In this document: positions 55,297-64,000 of the stretch, in pieces
How positions within the stretch are numbered: position 1 is the stretch's first letter
Layout of the letters: the number at the start of each line of letters is the position of its first letter
NCBI GenBank assembly: GCA_002099365.1
Contig: MSED01000004.1
Location: forward strand, 1,054,001 to 1,118,000
Length of the DNA stretch: 64,000 nucleotides
Source: Phialophora verrucosa
Lineage: Eukaryota; Ascomycota; Eurotiomycetes; Chaetothyriales; Herpotrichiellaceae
Direction of reading: 5' to 3'
The notes under the pieces: generated by a model
The model's database searches: none
Told to the model about the DNA's origin: nothing
The model's input: the letters and a program-made list of their open reading frames with translations, nothing else
Made by a program: the position numbers and the translations under genes

Positions 55297-55801
55297 CGTT
55301 CTCAGGGGAACTTCTTTGCCGACACGTGTAGATATGGGCGCTGCCGTGATTCAAATCCTCCTCAAGACTCTGCGGGTTTGTCGCCTCGGCAAGCCAGAAA
55401 TGGCGGTCGACAACACCGGAGCGAGTTTTCACAATCGGTGCAACGTGGTAGGCGCAGTCAAGGCATTTCTGAAGACTCGATCTCTGCCATGTCTGCTCAC
55501 ATTTCCATCCAAGATGACATCGACGGCGCCCATTACCTTGGAGGGTTTTGGAGCTCGATAGCGGAAAAGATAGCTACGGTGCATGCAGGGTGCCGGTGTC
55601 CCATGATGCCATCGTCATGGATCACTGACCGGCCTGATATCGCGCCTTTCCGGCTCGGGTTAGCAACCATGCGTGCAGCTTCGGAATAAGGAACCGACTG
55701 GGGGATCATGCGTGGCGGCAATATTATATCACATCCAAAAGTGCATGTGCAAGCTTGGGGGTGTCCATCGGAAATCCCAGTGGCCCCGTCAATTTCACAA
55801 G
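55297..55801. other. Intergenic, 505 bp: aquaglyceroporin upstream region
   Basis: Upstream of the aquaglyceroporin gene and downstream of the dehydrogenase gene. A CACGTG word occurs at about 55324. No gene supported. Confidence 0.45.
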
Positions 55802-56938
55802 TCAATCCTGACCGCCCTGAACAAGGATTTTGATGTGCTCCTCCTTCCTCTCCAACAGTGCCTTGAAGGCTTTGTCAACAGCATCTTCTAGCGGCACAAT
55901 ACTTGTAATCATCATCTGCGCCTTCTGTGCATAATCTGCATTTGTCTCCAAGGCGGAAATCACCGCTTTAAAGTCTTCAGCCGTATAGCCTACACCGCCC
56001 GTGTACTTTTTTTCCAGAAAGACAAGATCATTGGGATTGATCTGCAGTGGCTTGGAGTGGATTGCCACGTTGAATATCGTGCCGCCCGGCCGGGTGGCCT
56101 TCAGCGCTGTGTCCAGTGTGGATTGCAGACCAGAAGCATCAAATGAGACGTGCACGCCGAGGTTTCCTGGGGTCCCTTCTCGAGCCGTGTAGACGACTGG
56201 ATTGGAGTCGGCGCCACTGCCGGCAGAACTAGATGTAGTTGTTGGATCGATGACAGCATCGGCGCCGAATTCGCGAGCTTGAGCCTTTCTCTTCTCGAGC
56301 AGCTCGCTGACAATGACCTTTCTAGCACCGACGACTTTCAGAGTAAGCAAGAGCCCAAGTCCTATCGGACCAGCACCGAGGACCAATGCGTCTTGTCCCG
56401 ACTGGAAACCGGAAGAGCGAACCATATGCCATGCTACCGACAGTGGCTCGACCAACGCACCGACATCCAGTGGCACAGAGTCAGGTAGCTTGAAGACGTT
56501 GCTCGCTTTGACGACAGCTTGTTCAGAAAAGCCGCCGCTCAGCGCGTCGAGACCATAGTATGCTGTCATCGTGCAGAGATTGGGCCGGCCACTTTCACAC
56601 ATCGAACAACGTGGCGTTCCGAACTGGGCATCGTTTAAGTTAGGCATCACGGTGATCTTGTCGCCGCCTTTGATGTTGGAAACGCTGGCGCCGACTTCAA
56701 TGACCGTCCCTGAGAATTCGTGCCCCAGGATGACCGGAAGTCTGGCTCCGGTCTGTCCGCGCAAGATACCTGGGCCAGGAACCATGATGGGTCCAGAGGT
56801 GTATTCTTTGAGATCAGTACCACAAACGCCACAGAAGGCTGTCCGGATGCGGATCTCGTCCGAGCCACAAGGTAATGGCGCGACATCGTCGAGGCGAACA
56901 TCGGTGCGGTCGTAGAAGCGGAGGGCCTTGAATGCCAT
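55802..56938 (-). CDS. Zinc-dependent medium-chain dehydrogenase, (R,R)-butanediol dehydrogenase type
   Basis: NAD-dependent alcohol dehydrogenase acting on vicinal diols such as 2,3-butanediol/acetoin, by likeness to yeast Bdh1. Single exon, 378 residues. Catalytic zinc: Cys in FCGVCGTDLKEY and His-Glu in LGHEFSG. The structural zinc loop (RCSMCESGRPNLC) is present with only three close Cys, the fourth ligand being less clear. The Rossmann motif is LGAGPIGLG. YGLDALSGGFSEQ and VEPLSVAWHMV are family marks. It is divergent from the DNA ligase gene across a 0.9-kb gap. Confidence 0.93.
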   Translation of the reverse strand: MAFKALRFYDRTDVRLDDVAPLPCGSDEIRIRTAFCGVCGTDLKEYTSGPIMVPGPGILRGQTGARLPVILGHEFSGTVIEVGASVSNIKGGDKITVMPNLNDAQFGTPRCSMCESGRPNLCTMTAYYGLDALSGGFSEQAVVKASNVFKLPDSVPLDVGALVEPLSVAWHMVRSSGFQSGQDALVLGAGPIGLGLLLTLKVVGARKVIVSELLEKRKAQAREFGADAVIDPTTTSSSAGSGADSNPVVYTAREGTPGNLGVHVSFDASGLQSTLDTALKATRPGGTIFNVAIHSKPLQINPNDLVFLEKKYTGGVGYTAEDFKAVISALETNADYAQKAQMMITSIVPLEDAVDKAFKALLERKEEHIKILVQGGQD

Positions 56939-57857
56939 CTTTAAGACACAGCGTGCGCAAGGAATCTAAATGCCTCCTTTGCTCGTGTTGCGAACATCGA
57001 GGCCAGGAATGCGATGCCCTTATACTGTTTGTACCCCGCTACGCTCACCCATGCCACGCCAGCACACATCATGCGGGGAGCCGGATCTGATATGGATGAT
57101 CGTCCCCTAATATTTCATTGGTAAATCTAATTGTCATTTCTTCGAAAGAGGGCTTTTCATACGGGTACCTTCAACCGCTTCGGCTTCGTCAGTAAGAGCA
57201 GACCGTGACCGGGTCCCGTAGGTGAAGACGAGGTCCGAGCCTGGAGGTACGCCTCAGGCATGCTTCAGCGAAGCAGTATCTCTGGATGGCGACTGACGCT
57301 ATCGACGAAACTTGCTGTCTGAGGCATTCATGGTCCAAACAGACGCGCATGCGGTGTTTGCGAGCGCCTGGGTGTTGGTTGAAAGCCAATGCAGCCTACA
57401 AACTTTAAGACATCTTGCGACAATTGGTCTCTTTACATTCGCAAGTATTAACCGAAGACATTGTTCATTTCCTTGCTGACTTTGTTTCTGTGCTCGGAGC
57501 AAACTGCCTGCCTGCCTGTGTAAGGGGATGCGCTCTGGAATAGCAAACCCAGCAACGGGTTGACTCTCTTGTCAATTAAATAGAACTTCTCCACGCATCT
57601 CGTGGCCAGAGACGTCACAGCAATGCTATACATATATTGCGAGCGACAAAGGTGAAGGAGATTCTTTGTGAGCAAACAAACGAGAATTCACCACGTGGCC
57701 GCGTGTTGGCAGCGCGTCGGCTTTAATGGAGAAAACGCGTCACTCAACTTGACATCGACAACAAACATGAGAAGAACCAATCATCACTGCACACCAAAAC
57801 CCTCCTGGAGCAGGACACCCCACGTCCTCGACCAGAACGGCGCAGCACGGACATGCT
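56939..57857. other. Intergenic: divergent upstream region of the dehydrogenase and the DNA ligase
   Basis: About 0.92 kb holding both promoters. A CACGTG word lies at 57692-57697, 160 bp before the ligase ATG. Nothing else supported. Confidence 0.45.
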
Positions 57858-60800
57858 ATGCCGTTCAAATTCAAACACCTTGTTCAACTCCTCCAGGATC
57901 TTGATGCAGCCCGAGGAGACTCACGCAATGTCATCTCGTTACGCCAGTCCAAGCAGGTTACGCCCAAGCAGCGTCCGCCGAGCCAGATCATCCAAGAATG
58001 GTTCAAGCAACACGAAGCCAACATCGTCCGCAATGGCCCCTCAGCTGTTGCCTTGCTCTCTAGCTTGCTTCTGGACCGGTCGCCACACCGGGTCTACGCG
58101 TTGCAGGAAAAGAGGCTCGCCAGTGTCATGTGCAAGGTGCTTGGTCTCCCCGAGGATCGCGGTCGCGGGCTGCAACTGCACCAGTGGCAGAAAACGAACA
58201 TGGACTTTGCGAGCTGTGTCGAGAAGGTTGTGGCTGACGCCGGCTTTGACTGTCCTAAACCCGACCACGAGGTAACCGTTGAGGAAATCGACAACGTGTT
58301 GGAACGATTGGCAGAACGTTCAGGCTTCGATGAGAAGGCCAACTTTCTCAAGCCCCTATTCTGGCGACTGCATAGTAGCGAGGCCAAATGGCTTGTGCGG
58401 ATAATCTTGAAGACCTACAATCCAGTGCAGATCCCCGACCATGTGGTTCTAGGATGCTTCCACTTCTTGTTGCCCCAGATCATCCATTTTCGCAACTCGC
58501 TTGCAGACGCGATCGAGGTGCTCCAGATACCAGAGCTTTCGTCAATCCCCCACAACCCACCGGAGGACCTGCGGCGTCAATATCGTCAGCAATGCGGCAC
58601 GCATGTCGGGCCTGGACTTGGCATTCCATTGCAGCGACAGGAATTTTTACAAGCTAGAGGGATTGGAAACTGCTGCAGAACGGCTAATCGGAGAACAATG
58701 AGTGTCGAGCGCAAATACGACGGCTGGTACGTCCAAGTCCACATCGACATCTCGAAGGGCAAAGACCGGATACGGATATTCTCCAAACGGTGCAAGGATC
58801 TCACCGGCGCTGCCTGGCGTCTACATGATGCCCTCGAGGCCGGCTTGCGCCTTGGCCATGCCGATTGTGCTATCACTCGAAGCTGCATTCTGGAGGGTGA
58901 AATGCTGGTCTGGAGCCGTAAGGATCGGGCTATCCAACCCTTTTGCAAGATCCGAAAATACGTCGACATCAACGGCCGGACTATCGGCACCGCGACCGAC
59001 TCGCCCAAATCACCCGATGAACAACTGATGGTAGTCTTCTACGACTGCTTGTTGCACGATGACTGGAACCTGACGTTCGAACCTCACCGTGTGCGAAGAC
59101 AGCAATTACAGCGCATCGTTTGCCCCGTCGACGGCCTGGCTCAAGTCGGCGACCGCAATGTGATCAACTTCGGTTCCCCGAGCGGGAAAAAGCAACTGCT
59201 AGAGTACTTCGCTTATACCATTGCTGAAAGGTGGGAGGGGCTTGTTCTGAAGGGGTGCGATGACTTCTATTTCTCGACGGACTGGTATGGCAATGCCATC
59301 AAGTTAAAGAAAGATTACATCAAGGGGTGCGGAGACCGTGCCGACCTCTGTATTGTCGGCGGGCGCAAAGATGCAGCAGACGCAGAAAAGCTTGGTCGCT
59401 CGCTTCGGTGGACAACTGTGCATTTGGCCTGCCTGAAGAACAAAGAGGACGTCGTGCGGTACGGAGCGAAACCACTGTATCTTCTCCTCGCCGAAATTAC
59501 TCGACCCTGCATCCCGGAGGACATGCTTCTAGACCTCAATCGGAGGGGCGTAGGTCGGTGGGTGCCGTTCTCCCATGAGTCGGAGCGCCTGGACATCGAA
59601 ATCGGCCAGTTTAAGCTACGAAGTAACCCTCCCACCGAACTATTTCTAGAGCCGTTCATTGTCGAGGCCATTGGAGCCGGCTTCGACAAGCCGGATAATG
59701 CCTCGTATTATACCCTTCGGTTCCCGCGCATTGACAAATTGCATTTCGATCGCGGCGTGACTGATACACACTCTTTCAATGAGTTACAAGAGCTGGCAAG
59801 GAAGAGCCTCGAACCCCCAAGCGCCGAAGAACAAGAAGAGAGGGAGTGGTACGAGCCACTGGTTCAAGCTGAACCGAAGAAGAATCGGCATCTGTACCTC
59901 CAGTCGCAGTCCCAACAGACATCAAGTTCGTCAAGCGCATCGCCCTCTAATGCTGCAGGGCGCACGCCCACACGATTGGCAACGGAGAGTGTTGGTTCTA
60001 TAGGGCAACTCCTATCTCCAGCACTCCCTAGCCAACAAGCTAAAGCAGACAACCTTGTGTACGACGAACTTCCACCACAGAGTCTGTCGTGGACACCGAC
60101 CGCCAGTGCCCACACAAACACAGCGACGCGACAAGGTACCCTGGCAGCCGAACTTATCAAGCAGCCCATGTCTCCATCGCCTCTCAGCAACCGTGTTGCT
60201 GATGGGCCACCACATAAATCGACAACAACCGCATCAAGATCGTCGCCTTCTGCCGGAACTCCCGCTGGCGTTAACAAATCAGTGACCTCTCTAATCACCC
60301 CGCCACAACTTCGTCAGACTCACGCGGACGAATCCTCTCGGAGGGTTAAGCACAAGCTGTCCCGGTCGGACTCATCACCTGCAACCATCAAGCGAGCAAG
60401 ACAGCACACGGACGAACAACCGCTCAACCCACTATTGACCGGAACCACCAGAACCCCAGCTCACTCTCCACTCAAGATCAAGCGCTCGACTTCGATGCGC
60501 CAGGCGTCCGCCCTGACGAAGCAGCGCCAACCACTCGCGGCGCTCGAGAACGTGTCGCCAACGCGTGGCCTGGACCGGACGGCCACCTCCCCAACGAAGA
60601 CCTTGTCAGCCCGCAACAACGCCAAGAAACACGACACGGCCAGAGACAGAAACACCGGGAAGGCAACCACGGCGGCAGGAAGTCAACCTCCCCAGTCCTC
60701 GTCCTCGCGTGCGCATTCGCATCCGCAACCGCACTTCCCCCTCGACAAAACGATCTGCAAGACCCTCTGGCCGGACTCGCCCGAGTACATCGACGCCCCG

Positions 60801-61379
60801 GAGGACCCGCACCACGTGTACATGGTGCTTGTGGTAGCGGGGTCGCCGCTCTCGCCATCCCTGATCCACGACCTGAGGAGACAGATCTTCCAGGCCTACC
60901 GAATACATTGGAATAGGAGGACCGGGGAGGTGCTTGACCAAGGAGGGGCCGGGGGGGGCACCGACGGATCCGGAGATGACAACAGTGCACGTCCTGCCAT
61001 TAAGATCCAGCGTCGGGTCATTCTCTTCTATGAGGACGCTGTCTCGCTGTACCTCAGTGGGGATGCTTTCTCGGGTCCTAGTACAGGGACAGGGACAGGG
61101 ACAGGGACAGGAACAGGAACAGGAACAGGAACAGGTACACGCGCAGAGGTAGATACGCCCGCAGAGACAGGGACACGCACACGCACCCGCGTACGCACCG
61201 GGGAAGTCGACATACAGTCCATCCTGCCTAGAGCGGAGATGAAACGATTCTTCATCCGAGCATTGGTCCTCACCATAAGGGATGACAAAGAGGAGGTGCC
61301 AAGGTCTAGAGACATTTCGAGCTGGAAGGAGGCTATGAAGCTGATTGGCGACATGCCGGGCGGGATGTACATTGATTGA
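57858..61379 (+). CDS. Divergent ATP-dependent DNA ligase (fungal ligase IV-like paralogue)
   Basis: Nick-sealing enzyme by fold; single exon, 1173 residues from the ATG at 57858. N-terminal ligase domain about 1-240; nucleotidyltransferase core about 255-520. Motif I is ERKYDGWYVQVH with the adenylated Lys at 286; the Arg of the usual KxDGxR is a Tyr. Motif III FYDCLLHDDWNL, motif IV EGLVLKG and motif V IKLKKDYI are intact. An OB-fold-like part follows (about 520-640). The C-terminal 500 residues are a low-complexity Ser/Thr/Pro linker, then a folded segment (KTICKTLWPDSPEYIDAPED) that could be a BRCT-like domain, and a Gly-Thr repeat. It is not the standard ligase I or IV, whose BRCT pair I do not see. 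Confidence 0.85.
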   Translation: MPFKFKHLVQLLQDLDAARGDSRNVISLRQSKQVTPKQRPPSQIIQEWFKQHEANIVRNGPSAVALLSSLLLDRSPHRVYALQEKRLASVMCKVLGLPEDRGRGLQLHQWQKTNMDFASCVEKVVADAGFDCPKPDHEVTVEEIDNVLERLAERSGFDEKANFLKPLFWRLHSSEAKWLVRIILKTYNPVQIPDHVVLGCFHFLLPQIIHFRNSLADAIEVLQIPELSSIPHNPPEDLRRQYRQQCGTHVGPGLGIPLQRQEFLQARGIGNCCRTANRRTMSVERKYDGWYVQVHIDISKGKDRIRIFSKRCKDLTGAAWRLHDALEAGLRLGHADCAITRSCILEGEMLVWSRKDRAIQPFCKIRKYVDINGRTIGTATDSPKSPDEQLMVVFYDCLLHDDWNLTFEPHRVRRQQLQRIVCPVDGLAQVGDRNVINFGSPSGKKQLLEYFAYTIAERWEGLVLKGCDDFYFSTDWYGNAIKLKKDYIKGCGDRADLCIVGGRKDAADAEKLGRSLRWTTVHLACLKNKEDVVRYGAKPLYLLLAEITRPCIPEDMLLDLNRRGVGRWVPFSHESERLDIEIGQFKLRSNPPTELFLEPFIVEAIGAGFDKPDNASYYTLRFPRIDKLHFDRGVTDTHSFNELQELARKSLEPPSAEEQEEREWYEPLVQAEPKKNRHLYLQSQSQQTSSSSSASPSNAAGRTPTRLATESVGSIGQLLSPALPSQQAKADNLVYDELPPQSLSWTPTASAHTNTATRQGTLAAELIKQPMSPSPLSNRVADGPPHKSTTTASRSSPSAGTPAGVNKSVTSLITPPQLRQTHADESSRRVKHKLSRSDSSPATIKRARQHTDEQPLNPLLTGTTRTPAHSPLKIKRSTSMRQASALTKQRQPLAALENVSPTRGLDRTATSPTKTLSARNNAKKHDTARDRNTGKATTAAGSQPPQSSSSRAHSHPQPHFPLDKTICKTLWPDSPEYIDAPEDPHHVYMVLVVAGSPLSPSLIHDLRRQIFQAYRIHWNRRTGEVLDQGGAGGGTDGSGDDNSARPAIKIQRRVILFYEDAVSLYLSGDAFSGPSTGTGTGTGTGTGTGTGTGTRAEVDTPAETGTRTRTRVRTGEVDIQSILPRAEMKRFFIRALVLTIRDDKEEVPRSRDISSWKEAMKLIGDMPGGMYID
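61083..61136. repeat. Hexanucleotide repeat in the DNA ligase gene
   Basis: Nine units ACAGGG (four), ACAGGA (four) and ACAGGT (one), in frame, coding for an alternating Gly-Thr run near the ligase C-terminus. Length change by whole units would keep the frame. Confidence 0.9.
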
Positions 61380-61672
61380 AAGAAGCGGGTAAATCTCGCT
61401 TACATATGTAGGGTTTGATAAGAAATGAACAATCAGGCGTGGGTGGGTGCGTTTATCTTGCTTGTATTATAATATGGGGCTTGATGAGAAACAAGCAATA
61501 ACCAGTGGATGAAGAGGGGTGAGGATCGAGGACTTATCACAAGGAAGTTCCGAGTACTGGTGGTGCATGTAGTCTAACTTTGACTGGATGATACCTTGGT
61601 TACTGTACGTAGTTGCATACAGCATGTTTCTCAGATCCCCTGTCTAGCCTCGCAGGTTCTGGATACACGGCT

Positions 61673-63512
61673 CTAGAATAGCCAGGCGACGAACCTCCGA
61701 TAGAACCAGCCTCCTCTCTTGCCGACCGACCCTCTCCTCAGCTCATCGTTCCTCGCCTTTTCGGCCAAGAACTCTGCTTCCTCTCTGTCGATGATGTCTT
61801 TCCCGGAGAAAAGGTCGGCGGTTCCGGGCTTGATGCCCTTGGACTTCATGGCCAGCTTGTAGCCGAAGATCATGATCAGGTACAGTGGAATGCCGAGGTA
61901 TCCGGTGATGAAGTTCTTGTAGTCGAAGTCCCCGTATGTCGAGGGAGAGCGGACGAAAACGTTGAAATTCTTCGTCAGCGCGATGAGGATGCAGAGTGCC
62001 AAAGCGCCATAAGAGCCGTAGATGCCCAGTGGAGCGGTGAATGCCATGGCTGTGTCTGGCACGTTTTGCGCACGGCGGGCTCTGACAAAGTAGATGTGCG
62101 TGACGAGGATGGATATCCAGGTCAAAAGTCCGAAGATTGTCGTCAGATTGACGAAATACCCGAAGACGGTCTTGCTATCGTCGGAGACATTCATGAATGC
62201 CAGGAGAGCAAATGCGGCGGAGAGTCCCAGTGCATAAATGGGCACGCCTCTCGCGTCTGTGCGCTTGAAGATCCGGGGAGCGCTGCCTTCGGAAGCGAGA
62301 CCGTAGAGTGTCCGGCTGGCGATGTACAGGTCGGAATTGGAGGCGGAAAAGACGAAGAGGAGGATACACCCGTTCAGGAGTCCAGGTAGGGCGCTGATAC
62401 CGGCGAGTTTGACGGCGACCACGAAGGGGGATGCTGAGGCGGAAGAGGAGGCTTTATTGGCGAACGCCAATTCTTCACTGTTGTAAGGCACCAGCATGCC
62501 CAGGAGCAGAACGCTCACGCAGTAGAAGAGCACGATCCGGTAGAAGGTCAGCTTGATGGCGCGGGGAATCGTCTTTCGCGGATTTTGGGCTTCGCCGACG
62601 GTGACGCCCACTAGCTCAGTTCCGAGATATGCGAATGTCGCTGTGACCATGGTTGACCAGAATGCGAGGAAACGGCCCGTAGCGCCTTCGTCAATATACT
62701 CGGCAAATGCGCCAGGGTCGTTCCAGTAACGGAAACCCTTTCGGTCGTGGTCTGGTCCACCTCCCAAGGCGAGCACGAGGGAGAGGATGATGAGGCCAAC
62801 TATGACAATGACCTTGATGGTTGAGAGCCAGAATTCGAACTCGCCAAAGAAGCGGATGCCGAAGTAGTTGATGCAGACGATGGCGACCCAGAAGACGGCA
62901 ATGAAGACACCAGGATTGATACGATCGCGGTCCACCCAGTATTGAATGATCAGCGCTCCTGCAGTCAGCTGATTCGGCGTAACGATGATGTATTTGAACC
63001 AATAGCTATTGCCGTCAGTCAAGTAGATGGCAATCGGGGGCTTGCTGCCTACGTGTATCCCAGAGAAAAGCCTAATGCAGGGTCGCAAAACCTGGCGGCG
63101 TAACCAGTGAAGCCGGAGGACAACGGCAACCAAGCGGCCATCTCACCAAGAGCGCACATAACGAGATAGACGAGGAAGCCGACAACGGTGTAGGAGATGA
63201 AGATCGAGCCCGGCCCCGCTTGAGCCAGAGCTTTACCCGTTCCGATGATCAATCCAGTTCCTGTCCAGCTGGGTTAGATGATGGCGCTGAGTCCCTGTCA
63301 AGGCGTCTGTGTGACAAACCGATGGCACCTCCAATGGCAATCATCGTGATATGCCTGGCCTTCAGTCCGCGATGCAACCGAGTTCCCTCTTGTACTTCAA
63401 CGCCACGAACTGCTCTTTGACTGTCCACGGCAGCGAGGGTCTGCTCTGGGGCGTGCTTCTCCATTGTATCTGCGTCTGGAGAGGATGACGAATACCTGTC
63501 GCGAATAGCCAT
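61673..63512 (-). CDS. Amino acid permease, Dip5-like (YAT family)
   Basis: Plasma-membrane proton-coupled amino acid importer of the APC superfamily. Three exons: 63512-63320, 63260-63053, 63005-61673; introns 59 and 47 nt (GTTTGT...ACAG and GTAGGC...AATAG); 577 residues. The first helix carries AIGGAIGTGLIIGTGKAL, made across the first splice junction, and the block GYTYWFKYIIVTPNQLTAGA spans the second; both follow the Dip5 (glutamate/aspartate) pattern. GEAQNPRKTIPRAIK and SASNSDLYIASRTLYGLA are YAT marks. Twelve helices fit. Substrate by likeness is acidic amino acids; not proven by sequence alone. Confidence 0.94.
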
Positions 63513-64000
63513 GATGGCTTGATCGTGACCAAAATGGCCAGTCGGAATGTAAAGAGAGGAGGCAAAAGGGTCGAAGAAGCAGGGGCGTGCTTACAGGCAG
63601 ACACTTGTATACTTATCTTGCACAGGTTAGCGAACGTGTCGCAAAACAGGCAGGTCCTTGACTGATCACAAGCTATGAGGCTTGGACACGCATTTGTGTT
63701 ACATTCAGCTGTCAACCCACGCGCTGCGCCAAGTGGTTTCTGGTGTAGCTACCGGGTACAAGATGCGAATATCTTACGTCGCTGCACGACGGAATGGAGC
63801 GAAGCCAGGGGATCTGCGGGGTCCGTATCCTCTTGCTGGGTACAGGAGGTGCCAAGATGGGAACCCAAGAAAATACCAAGACGAGTGACGGTGGGGATCA
63901 AGATAAGGACGTCGGTATGACTTAGCTGGACTTAGCAATCGGAAGCCTATTCGTAGAGTAGCACAGGCACTCTCGAAGGTGACAATGGGTGATGAGGGGT
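63513..64000. other. Right end of window, permease upstream region
   Basis: About 0.49 kb upstream of the permease start. No gene, repeat or RNA seen; the window ends here. Confidence 0.4.

Overview
The window is nuclear DNA of a filamentous ascomycete (Pezizomycotina). Genes lie on both strands with about 0.3-2 kb between them. Most introns are short (47-156 nt) with GT-AG ends and CTAAC/CTGAC-like branch sites, and the proteins match fungal families: an RNA silencing RdRP, calcineurin A, a Nrd1/Seb1-type CID-RRM factor, a Trk potassium transporter, a P-type proton pump and a GH76 mannosidase. The family mix suggests Eurotiomycetes or Dothideomycetes, but I cannot fix the order. There are no rRNA, tRNA, CRISPR or transposon genes that I could recognise.

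Layout. 1-7.2 kb: an RNA-dependent RNA polymerase and calcineurin A, both on the minus strand. 8-9.2 kb: two small plus-strand proteins of unknown role. 9.35-10.26 kb: a mannitol/sorbose-type short-chain dehydrogenase. 11.2-14.2 kb: a 1004-residue membrane-anchored disordered orphan. 14.2-16.2 kb: a repeat-rich intergenic block (three 29-bp repeats, a 200-bp CT tract). 16.2-26.4 kb, minus strand: a Ste20/germinal-centre kinase, a DUF4048-like protein, a GPI-type GH76 mannosidase and a Trk potassium transporter. 27.4-35.5 kb: an NTF2-like protein, a GC-rich MFS exporter and a plasma-membrane H+-ATPase with an unusual tail and a CACGTG cluster upstream. 36.7-39.1 kb: the six-exon CID-RRM factor, with one GC-AG intron. 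40-43.4 kb: mitochondrial citrate synthase directly followed by the Yhm2-type citrate/oxoglutarate carrier. 44.5-45.2 kb: a secreted 12-cysteine small protein. 45.7-46.9 kb: a mitochondrial-type cysteine synthase. 48.9-63.5 kb: dihydropyrimidinase, SGT1, a Yfl054-type aquaglyceroporin, a butanediol-type dehydrogenase, a divergent ATP-dependent DNA ligase and a Dip5-like amino acid permease.

Most genes are independent housekeeping or transport functions. The clearest functional pair is citrate synthase plus the citrate carrier. A loose theme is ion and nutrient balance: Trk and the H+-ATPase share the membrane potential, calcineurin is a known regulator of ion homeostasis in fungi, and the aquaglyceroporin, permease and MFS protein are also membrane transporters. 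I see no compact biosynthetic or defence cluster. The most unusual items are the DNA ligase with a changed motif I, the cysteine-rich secreted protein, the citrate pair, and the possible alternative C-terminus of calcineurin. Exon-intron structures were inferred by eye from splice signals and family conservation.
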